Assembly: GCA_040235415.1 (NCBI GenBank) | Contig: JBECKR010000003.1 | Coordinates: 1-14,166 of the forward strand | Direction of reading: 5' to 3' | DNA length: 14,166 nucleotides | From: JBECKR01 sp040235415 | Lineage (GTDB): Bacteria > Acidobacteriota > Polarisedimenticolia > Polarisedimenticolales > Polarisedimenticolaceae | Part shown: in pieces, positions 5,444 through 12,529 of the stretch | How positions within the stretch are numbered: the stretch's first letter is position 1 | How the letters are laid out: every line of letters begins with the position of its first letter | The notes under the pieces: model-generated | Seen by the model: the letters and a program-made list of their open reading frames with translations, nothing else | Told to the model about the DNA's origin: nothing | Databases searched by the model: none | Made by a program: the position numbers and the translations under genes

Positions 5444-7842
5444 ACCCGGAACCCGAGCGCCTCGCCGAGCTTCGCGAGCCGCGCGGGGTCGGGTGCGGCC
5501 CCCGCGGGGGCGGCGTCGCCGCGCGCGAGGTCCCCGTACAGGCCCCACGGGGTGCGCAGGTCGATTCCGAACGCCGGCTCGCGCGAGAACTCGAGCAGAC
5601 GGACCAGACGTTCGAGCGCGGCGCCGTCCGCGGGATCGGCGCGGACGGCCTCGCACGCCCCGTCGACCGCGCGCTGGACGTGCAGCCGCAGTCGGTCGAC
5701 GTCGATCCGGACGCGGTGCTCGTCCGCCTCCGAAACCAGCGCGTCGAGCTCGTCGACGTCGGGCGTGGCGCTGCCGAGCTCCTCCCTGAGGCGTGCGTGC
5801 AGCACGAACTCGGCGGTCGACCGGAGCACGCCGGGCAGCGGGACGTCGAGGTCGTCGAGGTACCGCATGAGGGGGGCGTGCTGCCGGTAGAGACGCTCGA
5901 GCACGTGCTCGGCCTCCGAGACGGTGCTCTCGAGGATTCGCGCGATCGCACGCCGCCGGCGGTCGCGGAACAGCGAGCGGAGCGTGCAGGTCCGGCCGGG
6001 AAAGTGCCGGTCGACCAGGCGCAGCAGCTCCGGCAGGTCGGCGCGCTCGAACGCCTCGCCGAGCTCCGAGACCATCCGGGCGTGCTCCTCGTCGCCGGGC
6101 CAGGCGCGGCTGCCGGCGACGAGGTTGTGGTCGCCGAGGTGCAGCGCGGCGGCGCTCACCACCAAGCTCTCGGCGGTCAGACCGTCGGTGATCCGCAACC
6201 GCCCGAGGGCGAGCCGCGAGCGCCCGTCCTCGCGGGTGTCGAAGTCCTCGCGCACGACGTCGTAGACGTACAGCCGCGAGCGGTCCTCGAAGTCGTCGAA
6301 CAGCGAGTCGGCGGCGTGATGCGCACCGATCGTCTCGAGGTCGACCATCGCCGGACGCACCTCGCGCTCGTAGATCCGGCGGCCGTCTCCCGCGGCGGAC
6401 CGGTTGCTCGAGGCCTCGGAGAGGCCCTCGAGGAGCTCGGGCTCGAGATCCAGCCCGAGCGCGCGTCTCGCGAGCTGCACGGCGCGGCCGGCGTACTGCA
6501 TCACCTGGACGGTCTCGATCCCCGACAGGTCGTCGAAGAACCAACCGCAGCTCGTGTACATGAGCATACGGTGGCGCTGGAGCTCGAGCAGCTCGAGCAT
6601 CGCGACCCGATCGGCCTCCGACGGCGTCGCCGCGGCGTGCCGCTCGAAGAACGCCGCCAAGCTCTCGGGGGAGCGGTCGAGCACCACGTCGACGTAGGCG
6701 TCGCGTGCGTCCCAGGGCCCGCGCAGGAGCGCGGCGGCGCGGCCTTCCCAGGCGGCGTCGATCGCGTCGCGCAGGCGGTCGAGCGCCGCGCGCAACGGAG
6801 CGCGCCACGCCTGGTTCCACCCGGGGTTCGCCCCGGTCGAGCAGCCGCAATCCGCGCGCCAGCGCTCGATGCCGTGCGCGCAGCTCCACGAGCTGTACTC
6901 GACGATCTGGACCTCGTCCTCGGGCGGGCGGCGCTCGAGGAACGCGGCGTACGGCAGCGGCTCCGCCAGTCCCTCGCGCTCCACCCAGCGCAGCGCGAAC
7001 GCGAGCGCCATCTCTCCGAAGCGGTGGTGGTGGCCGTAGCTCTCGCCGTCGGTCGCGATCGTGATCAGCTGCGGGCCGTCGTCGTCGCGCGCCCCGGCCA
7101 GCAGCCGCTTCGCGAACGAGGCGCCGTCGTCGAGCAGCCGCTCGAACGCCACCGCGCGCGACGTCGGCCCGTCGTAGAAGAACGCGACGATCGAGCGTCC
7201 CGACGGCAGCGGAACGCGGTACGGCTTGCGGGTGTCGACGGAGCCGTTCGCGACGTCCGTCCAGCCGCCGTCGCCGATTCGCCGGACCCGCCGCGCCTGA
7301 TTGGGGGCCAGCACCGTGAACCGCACCCCCTCCCGGGCGAGGACCTCGAGCGTCTCGAGGTCGACCGCGGTCTCGGGAAGCCACATCCCCTCGGCGTCCC
7401 GTCCGAAGCGGTGCCGGAAGTCCGCGAGCCCCCACCGCACCTGCGTGACCTTGTCGCGCGGGGAGCACAGCGGGAGGATCGTGTGGTTGTACCCCTGCGC
7501 CATGGCGGGGCCGTGTCCGCCGAATCGCGCCGACGCGCGGCGGTCGGCCTCGATGACGCCGCGGTAGGTCGCGGGGGCGTGGAACTCGAGCCAGCTCAGC
7601 AGCGTCGGGCCGAAGTCGAAGCTGATCCTCTCGTAGTTGTTGACGACGCGCTCGATCCGGCCGTCCGCGGCGAGGATCCGAGCGGCCGCGTTCGGCCCGT
7701 AGCACTCGGCCTCGATCCGCTCGTTCCAGTCGTGGTACGGCCGCGCGGCGTCCTGGCGCTCGATCGCCTCGAGCCACGGGTTCTCGCGCGGAGGCTGGTA
7801 GAAGTGGCCGTGGATGCAGAGGTAACGGCGTCCTCGGGGCAC
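5431..7842 (-). CDS. Glycoside hydrolase family 57 protein with DUF3536
   Basis: The 803-residue cytoplasmic product starts with the GH57 signature CIHGHFYQPPREN (9-21). Other conserved blocks are GYNHTILPL (117-125), GMWLPETAVD (152-161) with E157 the expected nucleophile, and ITIATDGESYGHHH (260-273) with D265 the expected acid. The rest, from about residue 500, fits the DUF3536 region always paired with this GH57 subgroup (SCGWFFDDLSGIETVQVMQY, IYEREVRPA, HLGDHNLV). GH57 enzymes cleave or transfer alpha-glucans (amylase, 4-alpha-glucanotransferase, branching enzyme). The DUF3536 subgroup has no settled substrate to my knowledge. The GTG at 7842 is chosen because GGAGG lies 8 bp upstream and family members begin just before the HGHFYQPP motif. 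An ATG at 7887 has no such site. The divergent glycosyltransferase suggests a shared glucan or polysaccharide role. Confidence 0.9.
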   Translation of the reverse strand: MPRGRRYLCIHGHFYQPPRENPWLEAIERQDAARPYHDWNERIEAECYGPNAAARILAADGRIERVVNNYERISFDFGPTLLSWLEFHAPATYRGVIEADRRASARFGGHGPAMAQGYNHTILPLCSPRDKVTQVRWGLADFRHRFGRDAEGMWLPETAVDLETLEVLAREGVRFTVLAPNQARRVRRIGDGGWTDVANGSVDTRKPYRVPLPSGRSIVAFFYDGPTSRAVAFERLLDDGASFAKRLLAGARDDDGPQLITIATDGESYGHHHRFGEMALAFALRWVEREGLAEPLPYAAFLERRPPEDEVQIVEYSSWSCAHGIERWRADCGCSTGANPGWNQAWRAPLRAALDRLRDAIDAAWEGRAAALLRGPWDARDAYVDVVLDRSPESLAAFFERHAAATPSEADRVAMLELLELQRHRMLMYTSCGWFFDDLSGIETVQVMQYAGRAVQLARRALGLDLEPELLEGLSEASSNRSAAGDGRRIYEREVRPAMVDLETIGAHHAADSLFDDFEDRSRLYVYDVVREDFDTREDGRSRLALGRLRITDGLTAESLVVSAAALHLGDHNLVAGSRAWPGDEEHARMVSELGEAFERADLPELLRLVDRHFPGRTCTLRSLFRDRRRRAIARILESTVSEAEHVLERLYRQHAPLMRYLDDLDVPLPGVLRSTAEFVLHARLREELGSATPDVDELDALVSEADEHRVRIDVDRLRLHVQRAVDGACEAVRADPADGAALERLVRLLEFSREPAFGIDLRTPWGLYGDLARGDAAPAGAAPDPARLAKLGEALGFRVGPA

Positions 7843-7885
7843 GGGACGAACCTCCAGGCCGCACCGCACCGGGCGGCGGAGCGGC

Positions 7886-7895
7886 ATGCTAGCAT
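7886..7895. promoter_or_regulatory. Palindromic divergent -10 element between GH57 and glycosyltransferase
   Basis: ATGCTAGCAT is a perfect 10-bp palindrome in the 60-bp divergent gap. Each strand reads TGC-TAGCAT, an extended -10. On the + strand transcription would start at about 7901-7903, that is at the glycosyltransferase ATG itself (leaderless). On the minus strand it would start near 7879 and give the GH57 mRNA a leader of about 37 nt containing its ribosome binding site. No good -35 is seen for either direction, as extended -10 promoters allow. Confidence 0.4.
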
Positions 7896-7902
7896 CGCCG
7901 CG

Positions 7903-8916
7903 ATGGGCGCGCGGCCGGCGATCGAGATCTGGACCTACGATCCGGCCCTGCCGTCGTTCCGGTACCGCCTCGCGGCTCTGGTTCCCGAGCTCGAGCGTCG
8001 CGGCGCGGACTGCCGCGTCGAGATCCTGCCGAAGCGGCGCTACTTCCGGCGGATCCTGGAGCGGCGGGCGCGACTCGCCGAGACCGACGTCCTGGTGCTC
8101 GGGAAGATCAAGCTCGGCCTCGGGGAGGAGCCGCTCCTGCGCCGCTCCGCCCGCCGGATCGCGTTCGACTTCGACGACGCGATCGACCTCCGCCGTCCTC
8201 GGCACCCGGGGCTGGCGCCGGGGCGCTCTTTTGTCCGCACCCTGAAGTTCCGCCGCACGTGCCGTTTCGTCGATCTCGTGCTCGCGGGAAACGACGACCT
8301 CGCGGCCCGCGCCCGGCCGTTCGCCCCGCGGGTCGAGATCGTGCCGACCTCGGTCGACGTCGCGCGCTACCCCGCCGCTCCGCCCGGGGGCCGCGCCGGC
8401 CGCACGCTCGTGTGGATCGGGCTCCCGGAGAACGTGCCGTACCTCGAGATCGTCCGCCCGGCGCTGGCGCGCCTCGCGGAGGAGTTCCCGGACCTCAGGC
8501 TCCGGGTCGTGTCCTCGACCTTCCCCGAGTGGGACGATGTCCCGATCGAGCGCGTGCCGTGGTCCGAGACCGCCGAGGTCGACGCCCTCGTCTCGGCCGG
8601 TGTCGGGCTGATGCCGCTGACCGACGACGCCTGGACGCGGGGCAAGTGCGCCTTCAAGCTGCTGCAGTACATGGCGGCCGGCCTACCCTGCGTCGGCTCC
8701 GCGGTCGGGGCCAACCGCGACGCGGTGGTCGAGGGCGAGACCGGATACCTTCCGCGGCGCCGGGAGGATTGGGAGGCGGCGCTGCGGGAGCTCCTGGTGT
8801 CCCCCGGTCGCCGCGCCGAGTTCGGGGCCGCCGGCCGGCGCCGGGTCGAGGCGCTGTACGACCGGCCGGTCGTCGTCGGCGGCGCCGCCGATCTGGTACT
8901 CGGCCTCATCGGGTGA
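7903..8916 (+). CDS. Glycosyltransferase, GT4-like (GT-B fold)
   Basis: The 337-residue product has the two-domain outline of a GT-B glycosyltransferase. The N-terminal half starts IEIWTYDPALPSFRYRLAAL (acceptor side), passes FDFDDAIDL and reaches an LVLAGNDDLA strand. The C-terminal nucleotide-sugar half has RTLVWIGLPENVPYLEIV, GVGLMPLTDDAWTRGKCAFK (with K248 and K252), then LLQYMAAGLPCVGSAVGANRD and VVEGETGYL. The GT4 motif usually shows E-Y-M; here Q255 replaces that glutamate. This class moves a sugar from a nucleotide donor to lipid, sugar or protein acceptors, often for surface polysaccharides. Acceptor and sugar cannot be read from sequence. The ATG at 7903 has no ribosome binding site, which fits a leaderless start from the palindrome at 7886-7895. 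It diverges from the GH57 gene. Confidence 0.85.
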   Translation: MGARPAIEIWTYDPALPSFRYRLAALVPELERRGADCRVEILPKRRYFRRILERRARLAETDVLVLGKIKLGLGEEPLLRRSARRIAFDFDDAIDLRRPRHPGLAPGRSFVRTLKFRRTCRFVDLVLAGNDDLAARARPFAPRVEIVPTSVDVARYPAAPPGGRAGRTLVWIGLPENVPYLEIVRPALARLAEEFPDLRLRVVSSTFPEWDDVPIERVPWSETAEVDALVSAGVGLMPLTDDAWTRGKCAFKLLQYMAAGLPCVGSAVGANRDAVVEGETGYLPRRREDWEAALRELLVSPGRRAEFGAAGRRRVEALYDRPVVVGGAADLVLGLIG

Positions 8917-8967
8917 ACTCCGCCGTCACCGCCCGCCGGTAGCGGACCCCGAGACTCCACGTTGTGG

Positions 8968-8993
8968 GGGGCCGGCTGCGGACGGTCGGCCCC
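8968..8993. terminator. Hairpin after the glycosyltransferase gene
   Basis: GGGGCCG (8968-8974) pairs with CGGCCCC (8987-8993) around a 12-nt loop, about 50 bp after the stop codon. There is no T-run. It may end or stabilise the glycosyltransferase mRNA, and it directly precedes the likely maeB -10. Confidence 0.35.
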
Positions 8994-9007
8994 GGAATCG
9001 CTACCCT
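8979..9007 (+). promoter_or_regulatory. Possible maeB promoter
   Basis: TACCCT (9002-9007) has the TAnnnT form. CGGACG (8979-8984), 17 bp upstream, keeps only the central GAC of the -35 consensus. The leader would be near 58 nt and contain GGGAGGTG at 9059-9066. Confidence 0.3.
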
Positions 9008-9071
9008 GAGCGGCAGGTCCGCGCCCCCGCCGAGGGCTCCGTCGGGGACCGGGCCGCCGGGAGGTGACGTC

Positions 9072-11330
9072 ATGATCCGTGACCAGGAAGCGCTCGATTA
9101 CCACTCCAAGGGACGCAAGGGCAAGGTCGAGGTCGTCGCCACCAAGCCGTGCTCGACGCAGCGCGACCTGTCGCTCGCCTACACCCCCGGCGTCGCCGTG
9201 CCTTGCCTCAAGATCGCGGACGACCCCGGGACGGCGTACGAGTACACCGCCAAGGGGAACCTCGTCGCCGTGATCTCGAACGGCACCGCGGTGCTGGGCC
9301 TCGGAAACATCGGGGCGCTCGCGGGCAAGCCCGTCATGGAGGGCAAGGGCGTCCTGTTCAAGCGGTTCGCCGACATCGACGTCTTCGACATCGAGATCGA
9401 CGCGAAGGATCCCGAGGACATCATCAAGATCTGCAAGGCGCTCGAGCCGACCTTCGGCGGGATCAACCTCGAGGACATCAAGGCGCCCGAGTGCTTCGTG
9501 ATCGAGGAGACGCTGAGGCGCGAGCTCTCGATCCCCGTGTTCCACGACGACCAGCACGGCACCGCGATCATCTCGGCCGCCGCGATGCTGAACGCGTGCG
9601 AGGTCACGGGCAAGCGGCTCGACGAGATCAAGGTCGTGTTCAACGGCGCCGGGGCCTCCGGCATCGCTTGCGCCAAGCTCTACCTCTCGCTCGGCGTGCA
9701 CCCCAAGAACCTCGTGATGTGCGACACCAAGGGCGTCGTCTACAAGGGGCGCACCGAGAAGATGAACCGCTACAAGGCGGAGCTGGCGGCCGAAACCGAC
9801 GCGCGCACCCTCGCGGAGGCGATGCGCGGAGCCGACGTGTTCGTGGGTCTCTCGGTCGCGAACTGCGTGACCCAGGACATGGTCAAGTCGATGGCCGAGC
9901 GCCCCGTGATCTTCGCGATGGCGAACCCCGATCCCGAGATCACCTACGAGGCGGCGACCGAGGCGCGGTCCGACGTCATCATGGCGACCGGACGGTCGGA
10001 CTACCCGAACCAGGTCAACAACGTGCTCGGGTTCCCGTTCATCTTCCGCGGGGCGCTCGACGTCCGGGCCACGGCGATCAACGAGGAGATGAAGGTCGCC
10101 GCGGTCCGGGCCCTCGCGTCGCTCGCGAAGGAGGACGTTCCCGACTCGGTCGCGCGGGCCTACGGCGTCGACCGGCTGCACTTCGGGCCCGAGTACCTCA
10201 TCCCGAAGCCGTTCGACCACCGCGTCCTGATCTGGGAGGCGTCCGCGGTCGCGAAGGCGGCCATGGACAGCGGCGTCGCCCGGATCGGGATCGACATCGA
10301 AGAGTACCGCGAGCGGCTCGAGAGCCGGCTCGGCCGGTCGCGCGAGATCCTGCGTCGCGTCATCAACCAGGCGCGGCGCTCGCTCAAGCGCGTCGTGTTC
10401 CCGGAGGGGACGCACGACCGCGTCCTCAGGGCCTGCCAGAGCATCGCGGAAGAGGGAATCGCCCATCCGGTCCTGCTCGGCCGAGCCGAGGAGATCGAGG
10501 GCCGCGTCCGGGAGCTCGACTTGCACCTCGACCTCGGGTCCGGTGCCGTGACGGTCGTCGACCCGGAGCGCACCGAGGCGCTCCCCGGCTACGTCGACGA
10601 GCTGTTCCGCTTGCGGCAGCGCAAGGGCGTGACGCGCGGCGAGGCGCGCGACGTGCTGCGCGACCCGACGGCGTTCGGGGCGATGATGCTGCGGCTCGGC
10701 GACGCGGACGCCCTCGTCGCGGGCATCGCTCAGCACTACCCCGACACCATCCGGCCGGCGCTGCAGATCATCGGCACGCGCAAGGGCGTGAGCCGGGTGG
10801 CCGGGCTGTACCTCATGGTGCTGAAGGACCGGACGTACTTCTTCGCGGACACGACGGTCAACATCGATCCGACGGCCGAGGAGCTCGCGGACATCGCGGT
10901 CCTGACCGCCGAGGAGGCGACGCGGTTCAACGTCGTCCCGCGGGTCGCCATGATCTCGTTCAGCAACTTCGGCGGCACGCGGCACCCGCAGTCGGACAAG
11001 GTGCGCCGCGCGGTCGAGATCGTGAAGCAACGGCAGCCCGGGCTGATGATCGACGGCGAGGTTCAGGCCGACCTCGCGGTCACGCCGGCGGAGCTCGAGC
11101 AGCTCTACCCGTTCACCGACTTGAAGGGCGGGGCCAACGTCCTGATCTTCGCCGACCTCAACGCCGCCAATGCCGCGTACAAGCTCGTGAAGGCGCTCGG
11201 GGGCGCGGAGGCGATCGGGCCGATCCTTATGGGGATGAACAAGCCGGTGCACGTCCTGCAGCTCGGCAGCACCGAGCGGGACGTCGTCAACATCACCGCG
11301 ATCGCCGCGGTCGACGCCCAGAAGCGCTGA
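9072..11330 (+). CDS. maeB: NADP-type malic enzyme fused to phosphotransacetylase domain
   Basis: The 752-residue product matches MaeB (E. coli about 759). The malic enzyme part, about 1-410, oxidatively decarboxylates malate to pyruvate with NAD(P)+ and a divalent metal. Visible residues are Y37 in LAYTPG, K92 in VMEGKG, the metal-binding E134/D135 in INLEDIKAPECF and D159/D160 in FHDDQHGT. The dinucleotide loop is GAGASG (192-197), and a later MANPDPEITYE supports the fold. Residues about 428-752 are the phosphotransacetylase (PTA_PTB) domain, with VVFPEGTHDRVLRA and INIDPTAEELADIA-like blocks. In MaeB this domain is thought to regulate through acetyl-CoA and related metabolites rather than to act as a transacetylase. 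The ATG at 9072 has GGGAGGTG at good spacing; the frame extends up to 8964, but that part is a GC-rich leader. The enzyme supplies pyruvate and reducing power during growth on C4 acids. Confidence 0.95.
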   Translation: MIRDQEALDYHSKGRKGKVEVVATKPCSTQRDLSLAYTPGVAVPCLKIADDPGTAYEYTAKGNLVAVISNGTAVLGLGNIGALAGKPVMEGKGVLFKRFADIDVFDIEIDAKDPEDIIKICKALEPTFGGINLEDIKAPECFVIEETLRRELSIPVFHDDQHGTAIISAAAMLNACEVTGKRLDEIKVVFNGAGASGIACAKLYLSLGVHPKNLVMCDTKGVVYKGRTEKMNRYKAELAAETDARTLAEAMRGADVFVGLSVANCVTQDMVKSMAERPVIFAMANPDPEITYEAATEARSDVIMATGRSDYPNQVNNVLGFPFIFRGALDVRATAINEEMKVAAVRALASLAKEDVPDSVARAYGVDRLHFGPEYLIPKPFDHRVLIWEASAVAKAAMDSGVARIGIDIEEYRERLESRLGRSREILRRVINQARRSLKRVVFPEGTHDRVLRACQSIAEEGIAHPVLLGRAEEIEGRVRELDLHLDLGSGAVTVVDPERTEALPGYVDELFRLRQRKGVTRGEARDVLRDPTAFGAMMLRLGDADALVAGIAQHYPDTIRPALQIIGTRKGVSRVAGLYLMVLKDRTYFFADTTVNIDPTAEELADIAVLTAEEATRFNVVPRVAMISFSNFGGTRHPQSDKVRRAVEIVKQRQPGLMIDGEVQADLAVTPAELEQLYPFTDLKGGANVLIFADLNAANAAYKLVKALGGAEAIGPILMGMNKPVHVLQLGSTERDVVNITAIAAVDAQKR

Positions 11331-11335
11331 CCGCC

Positions 11336-11364
11336 TGGAACGCCGAATTCCCCCGGGGTAGGAT
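11336..11364 (+). promoter_or_regulatory. Possible promoter of the CaCA antiporter gene
   Basis: TGGAAC (11336-11341) and TAGGAT (11359-11364) are 17 bp apart in the 63-bp gap after maeB. The -10 is good and the -35 weak (3 of 6). It would give a leader of about 20 nt holding GGGAGGG (11384-11390). Confidence 0.4.
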
Positions 11365-11393
11365 GTCGCGCGCGGCATGCCCCGGGAGGGATC

Positions 11394-12464
11394 TTGATTC
11401 TCGTCACCGTCGCGACGTTCGTCGCCGGCGCAGCCCTGCTGATCGTGGGCGCGGAGCTCCTCGTGCGCGGCGCGTCGCGTCTCGCGCTCGGTCTCGGAGT
11501 CTCCCCGCTCGTCGTCGGATTGACGGTCGTGGCGTTCGGCACCAGCTCGCCCGAGATCGCGGTCAGCGTCCGGTCCGCTCTCGCCGGCAGCCCCGAGATC
11601 CTGGTCGGGAACGTCGTCGGCAGCAACATCGCGAACGTCCTCCTCGTGCTCGGGGTCGGCGCCTTGCTGCGGCCGATCGTCGTCGACCGCAAGCTCGTCC
11701 GGCTGGAGGTCCCGCTCGTGATCGCGGCGTCGGCGCTCGTGCTGCTGCTCGTGTCCGACGGCACGCTCGGACGCGGCGAGTCGGCGTTCCTGCTGGCCGG
11801 CTCGCTCGTCTACACCGTGTTCGTGGTCCGCCAGGCGCGCCGGGAGCCGCCCCCCGCGGCCGCGCTTCCCGGCGCGGGCGGGAACGGAGTCACCGGAAGC
11901 CTCGTCCGGGTGACGATCGGGCTCGCGGGCCTCGTCGTCGGTGCGGACCTCATGGTCGGAGCGGCGGTGGACGCCGCGCGCGCTCTCGGCGTCCGCGAGA
12001 TCGTCATCGGTCTCACCGTCGTGGCGGTCGGGACGTCGCTTCCGGAGATCGCCACGTCCGTGCTCGCCGCGGCGCGCGGGGAGTCCGATCTGGCCGTCGG
12101 CAACGTCGTCGGGAGCAATCTCCTGAACCTCCTCGCCGTCCTCGGACTCGCAGGGACGGTCTCACGCCGCCCGGTCCCGGTCGGCCGCGAGACGCTCACG
12201 CTCGATCTCCCCGTCATGCTCGCGACCGCGGTGGCCTGCCTCCCGGTGTTCTTCACGGGGCATCGCATCGCGCGATGGGAGGGCGGCCTGTTCGTCGCGT
12301 ACTACGCCGCATACGTCGCGTACGTCGTCCTCGACGCCGGTCGAAGCGCGGCGCTCCCGGTCTACGCCGCCGTCATGCTCAAGCTCGTGATCCCGCTGAC
12401 CGTCGTGACCCTCGGCGTGCTGTTCGTCCGGGCGCTCCGGACCGAGCGACGCGCGCGCTCGTGA
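11394..12464 (+). CDS. Calcium/sodium antiporter, CaCA family (YrbG-like)
   Basis: The 356-residue inner-membrane product shows the two inverted alpha-repeats that define CaCA exchangers. Repeat 1 has VVGLTVVAFGTSSPE (40-54) and VGNVVGSNIANVL (71-83). Repeat 2 has VIGLTVVAVGTSLPE (204-218) and VGNVVGSNLLNLL (235-247). The acidic residues E54 and E218, with the GTS and GNVVGSN loops, form the ion path that couples Ca2+ (or another cation) to Na+ or H+. About ten hydrophobic segments and a hydrophilic linker at about 148-168 match the bacterial length. The last helix ends in a basic tail (RTERRARS). The start is TTG at 11394, with GGGAGGG 3-4 bp upstream, and the product has the expected MILVTVATF start. 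Gaps on both sides carry promoter-like boxes, so it is probably a separate unit. Confidence 0.93.
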   Translation: MILVTVATFVAGAALLIVGAELLVRGASRLALGLGVSPLVVGLTVVAFGTSSPEIAVSVRSALAGSPEILVGNVVGSNIANVLLVLGVGALLRPIVVDRKLVRLEVPLVIAASALVLLLVSDGTLGRGESAFLLAGSLVYTVFVVRQARREPPPAAALPGAGGNGVTGSLVRVTIGLAGLVVGADLMVGAAVDAARALGVREIVIGLTVVAVGTSLPEIATSVLAAARGESDLAVGNVVGSNLLNLLAVLGLAGTVSRRPVPVGRETLTLDLPVMLATAVACLPVFFTGHRIARWEGGLFVAYYAAYVAYVVLDAGRSAALPVYAAVMLKLVIPLTVVTLGVLFVRALRTERRARS

Positions 12465-12487
12465 CCCGCCGCCCGCGCGGCGTGCAC

Positions 12488-12493
12488 TACAAT
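12488..12493 (+). promoter_or_regulatory. -10 box of the gatE gene
   Basis: TACAAT, 5 of 6 to the sigma70 consensus, lies 36 bp before the TTG start codon in otherwise very GC-rich DNA. No clear -35 is seen at 16-18 bp. The leader would be about 30 nt with GAGGG at 12521-12525. Confidence 0.45.
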
Positions 12494-12529
12494 GACGGGC
12501 CGCGCGCATCCCGCGCGACCGAGGGAACC

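Noticed and set aside
4775..7864. Open minus-strand frame of 1029 codons overlapping GH57 in another phase
   Set aside because: Almost entirely Arg/Ala/Pro/Gly, a typical out-of-phase shadow of the GH57 gene.
5155..8916. Open + strand frame of 1253 codons across the GH57 gene
   Set aside because: Only its last 337 codons (from 7903) are a gene, the glycosyltransferase. The rest is antisense to a clear GH57 protein, is Arg/Pro/Val-rich and has no domain. High GC removes stop codons from such frames.
8964..9071. Longer start for maeB
   Set aside because: The 36 extra codons are Gly/Pro/Arg-rich and cover a likely promoter, while ATG 9072 has a near-ideal ribosome binding site and the family's usual start.
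8367..11378. Open minus-strand frame of 1003 codons opposite maeB
   Set aside because: Antisense to an unmistakable malic enzyme, with low-complexity Asp/Arg/Leu/Val composition and no family pattern.
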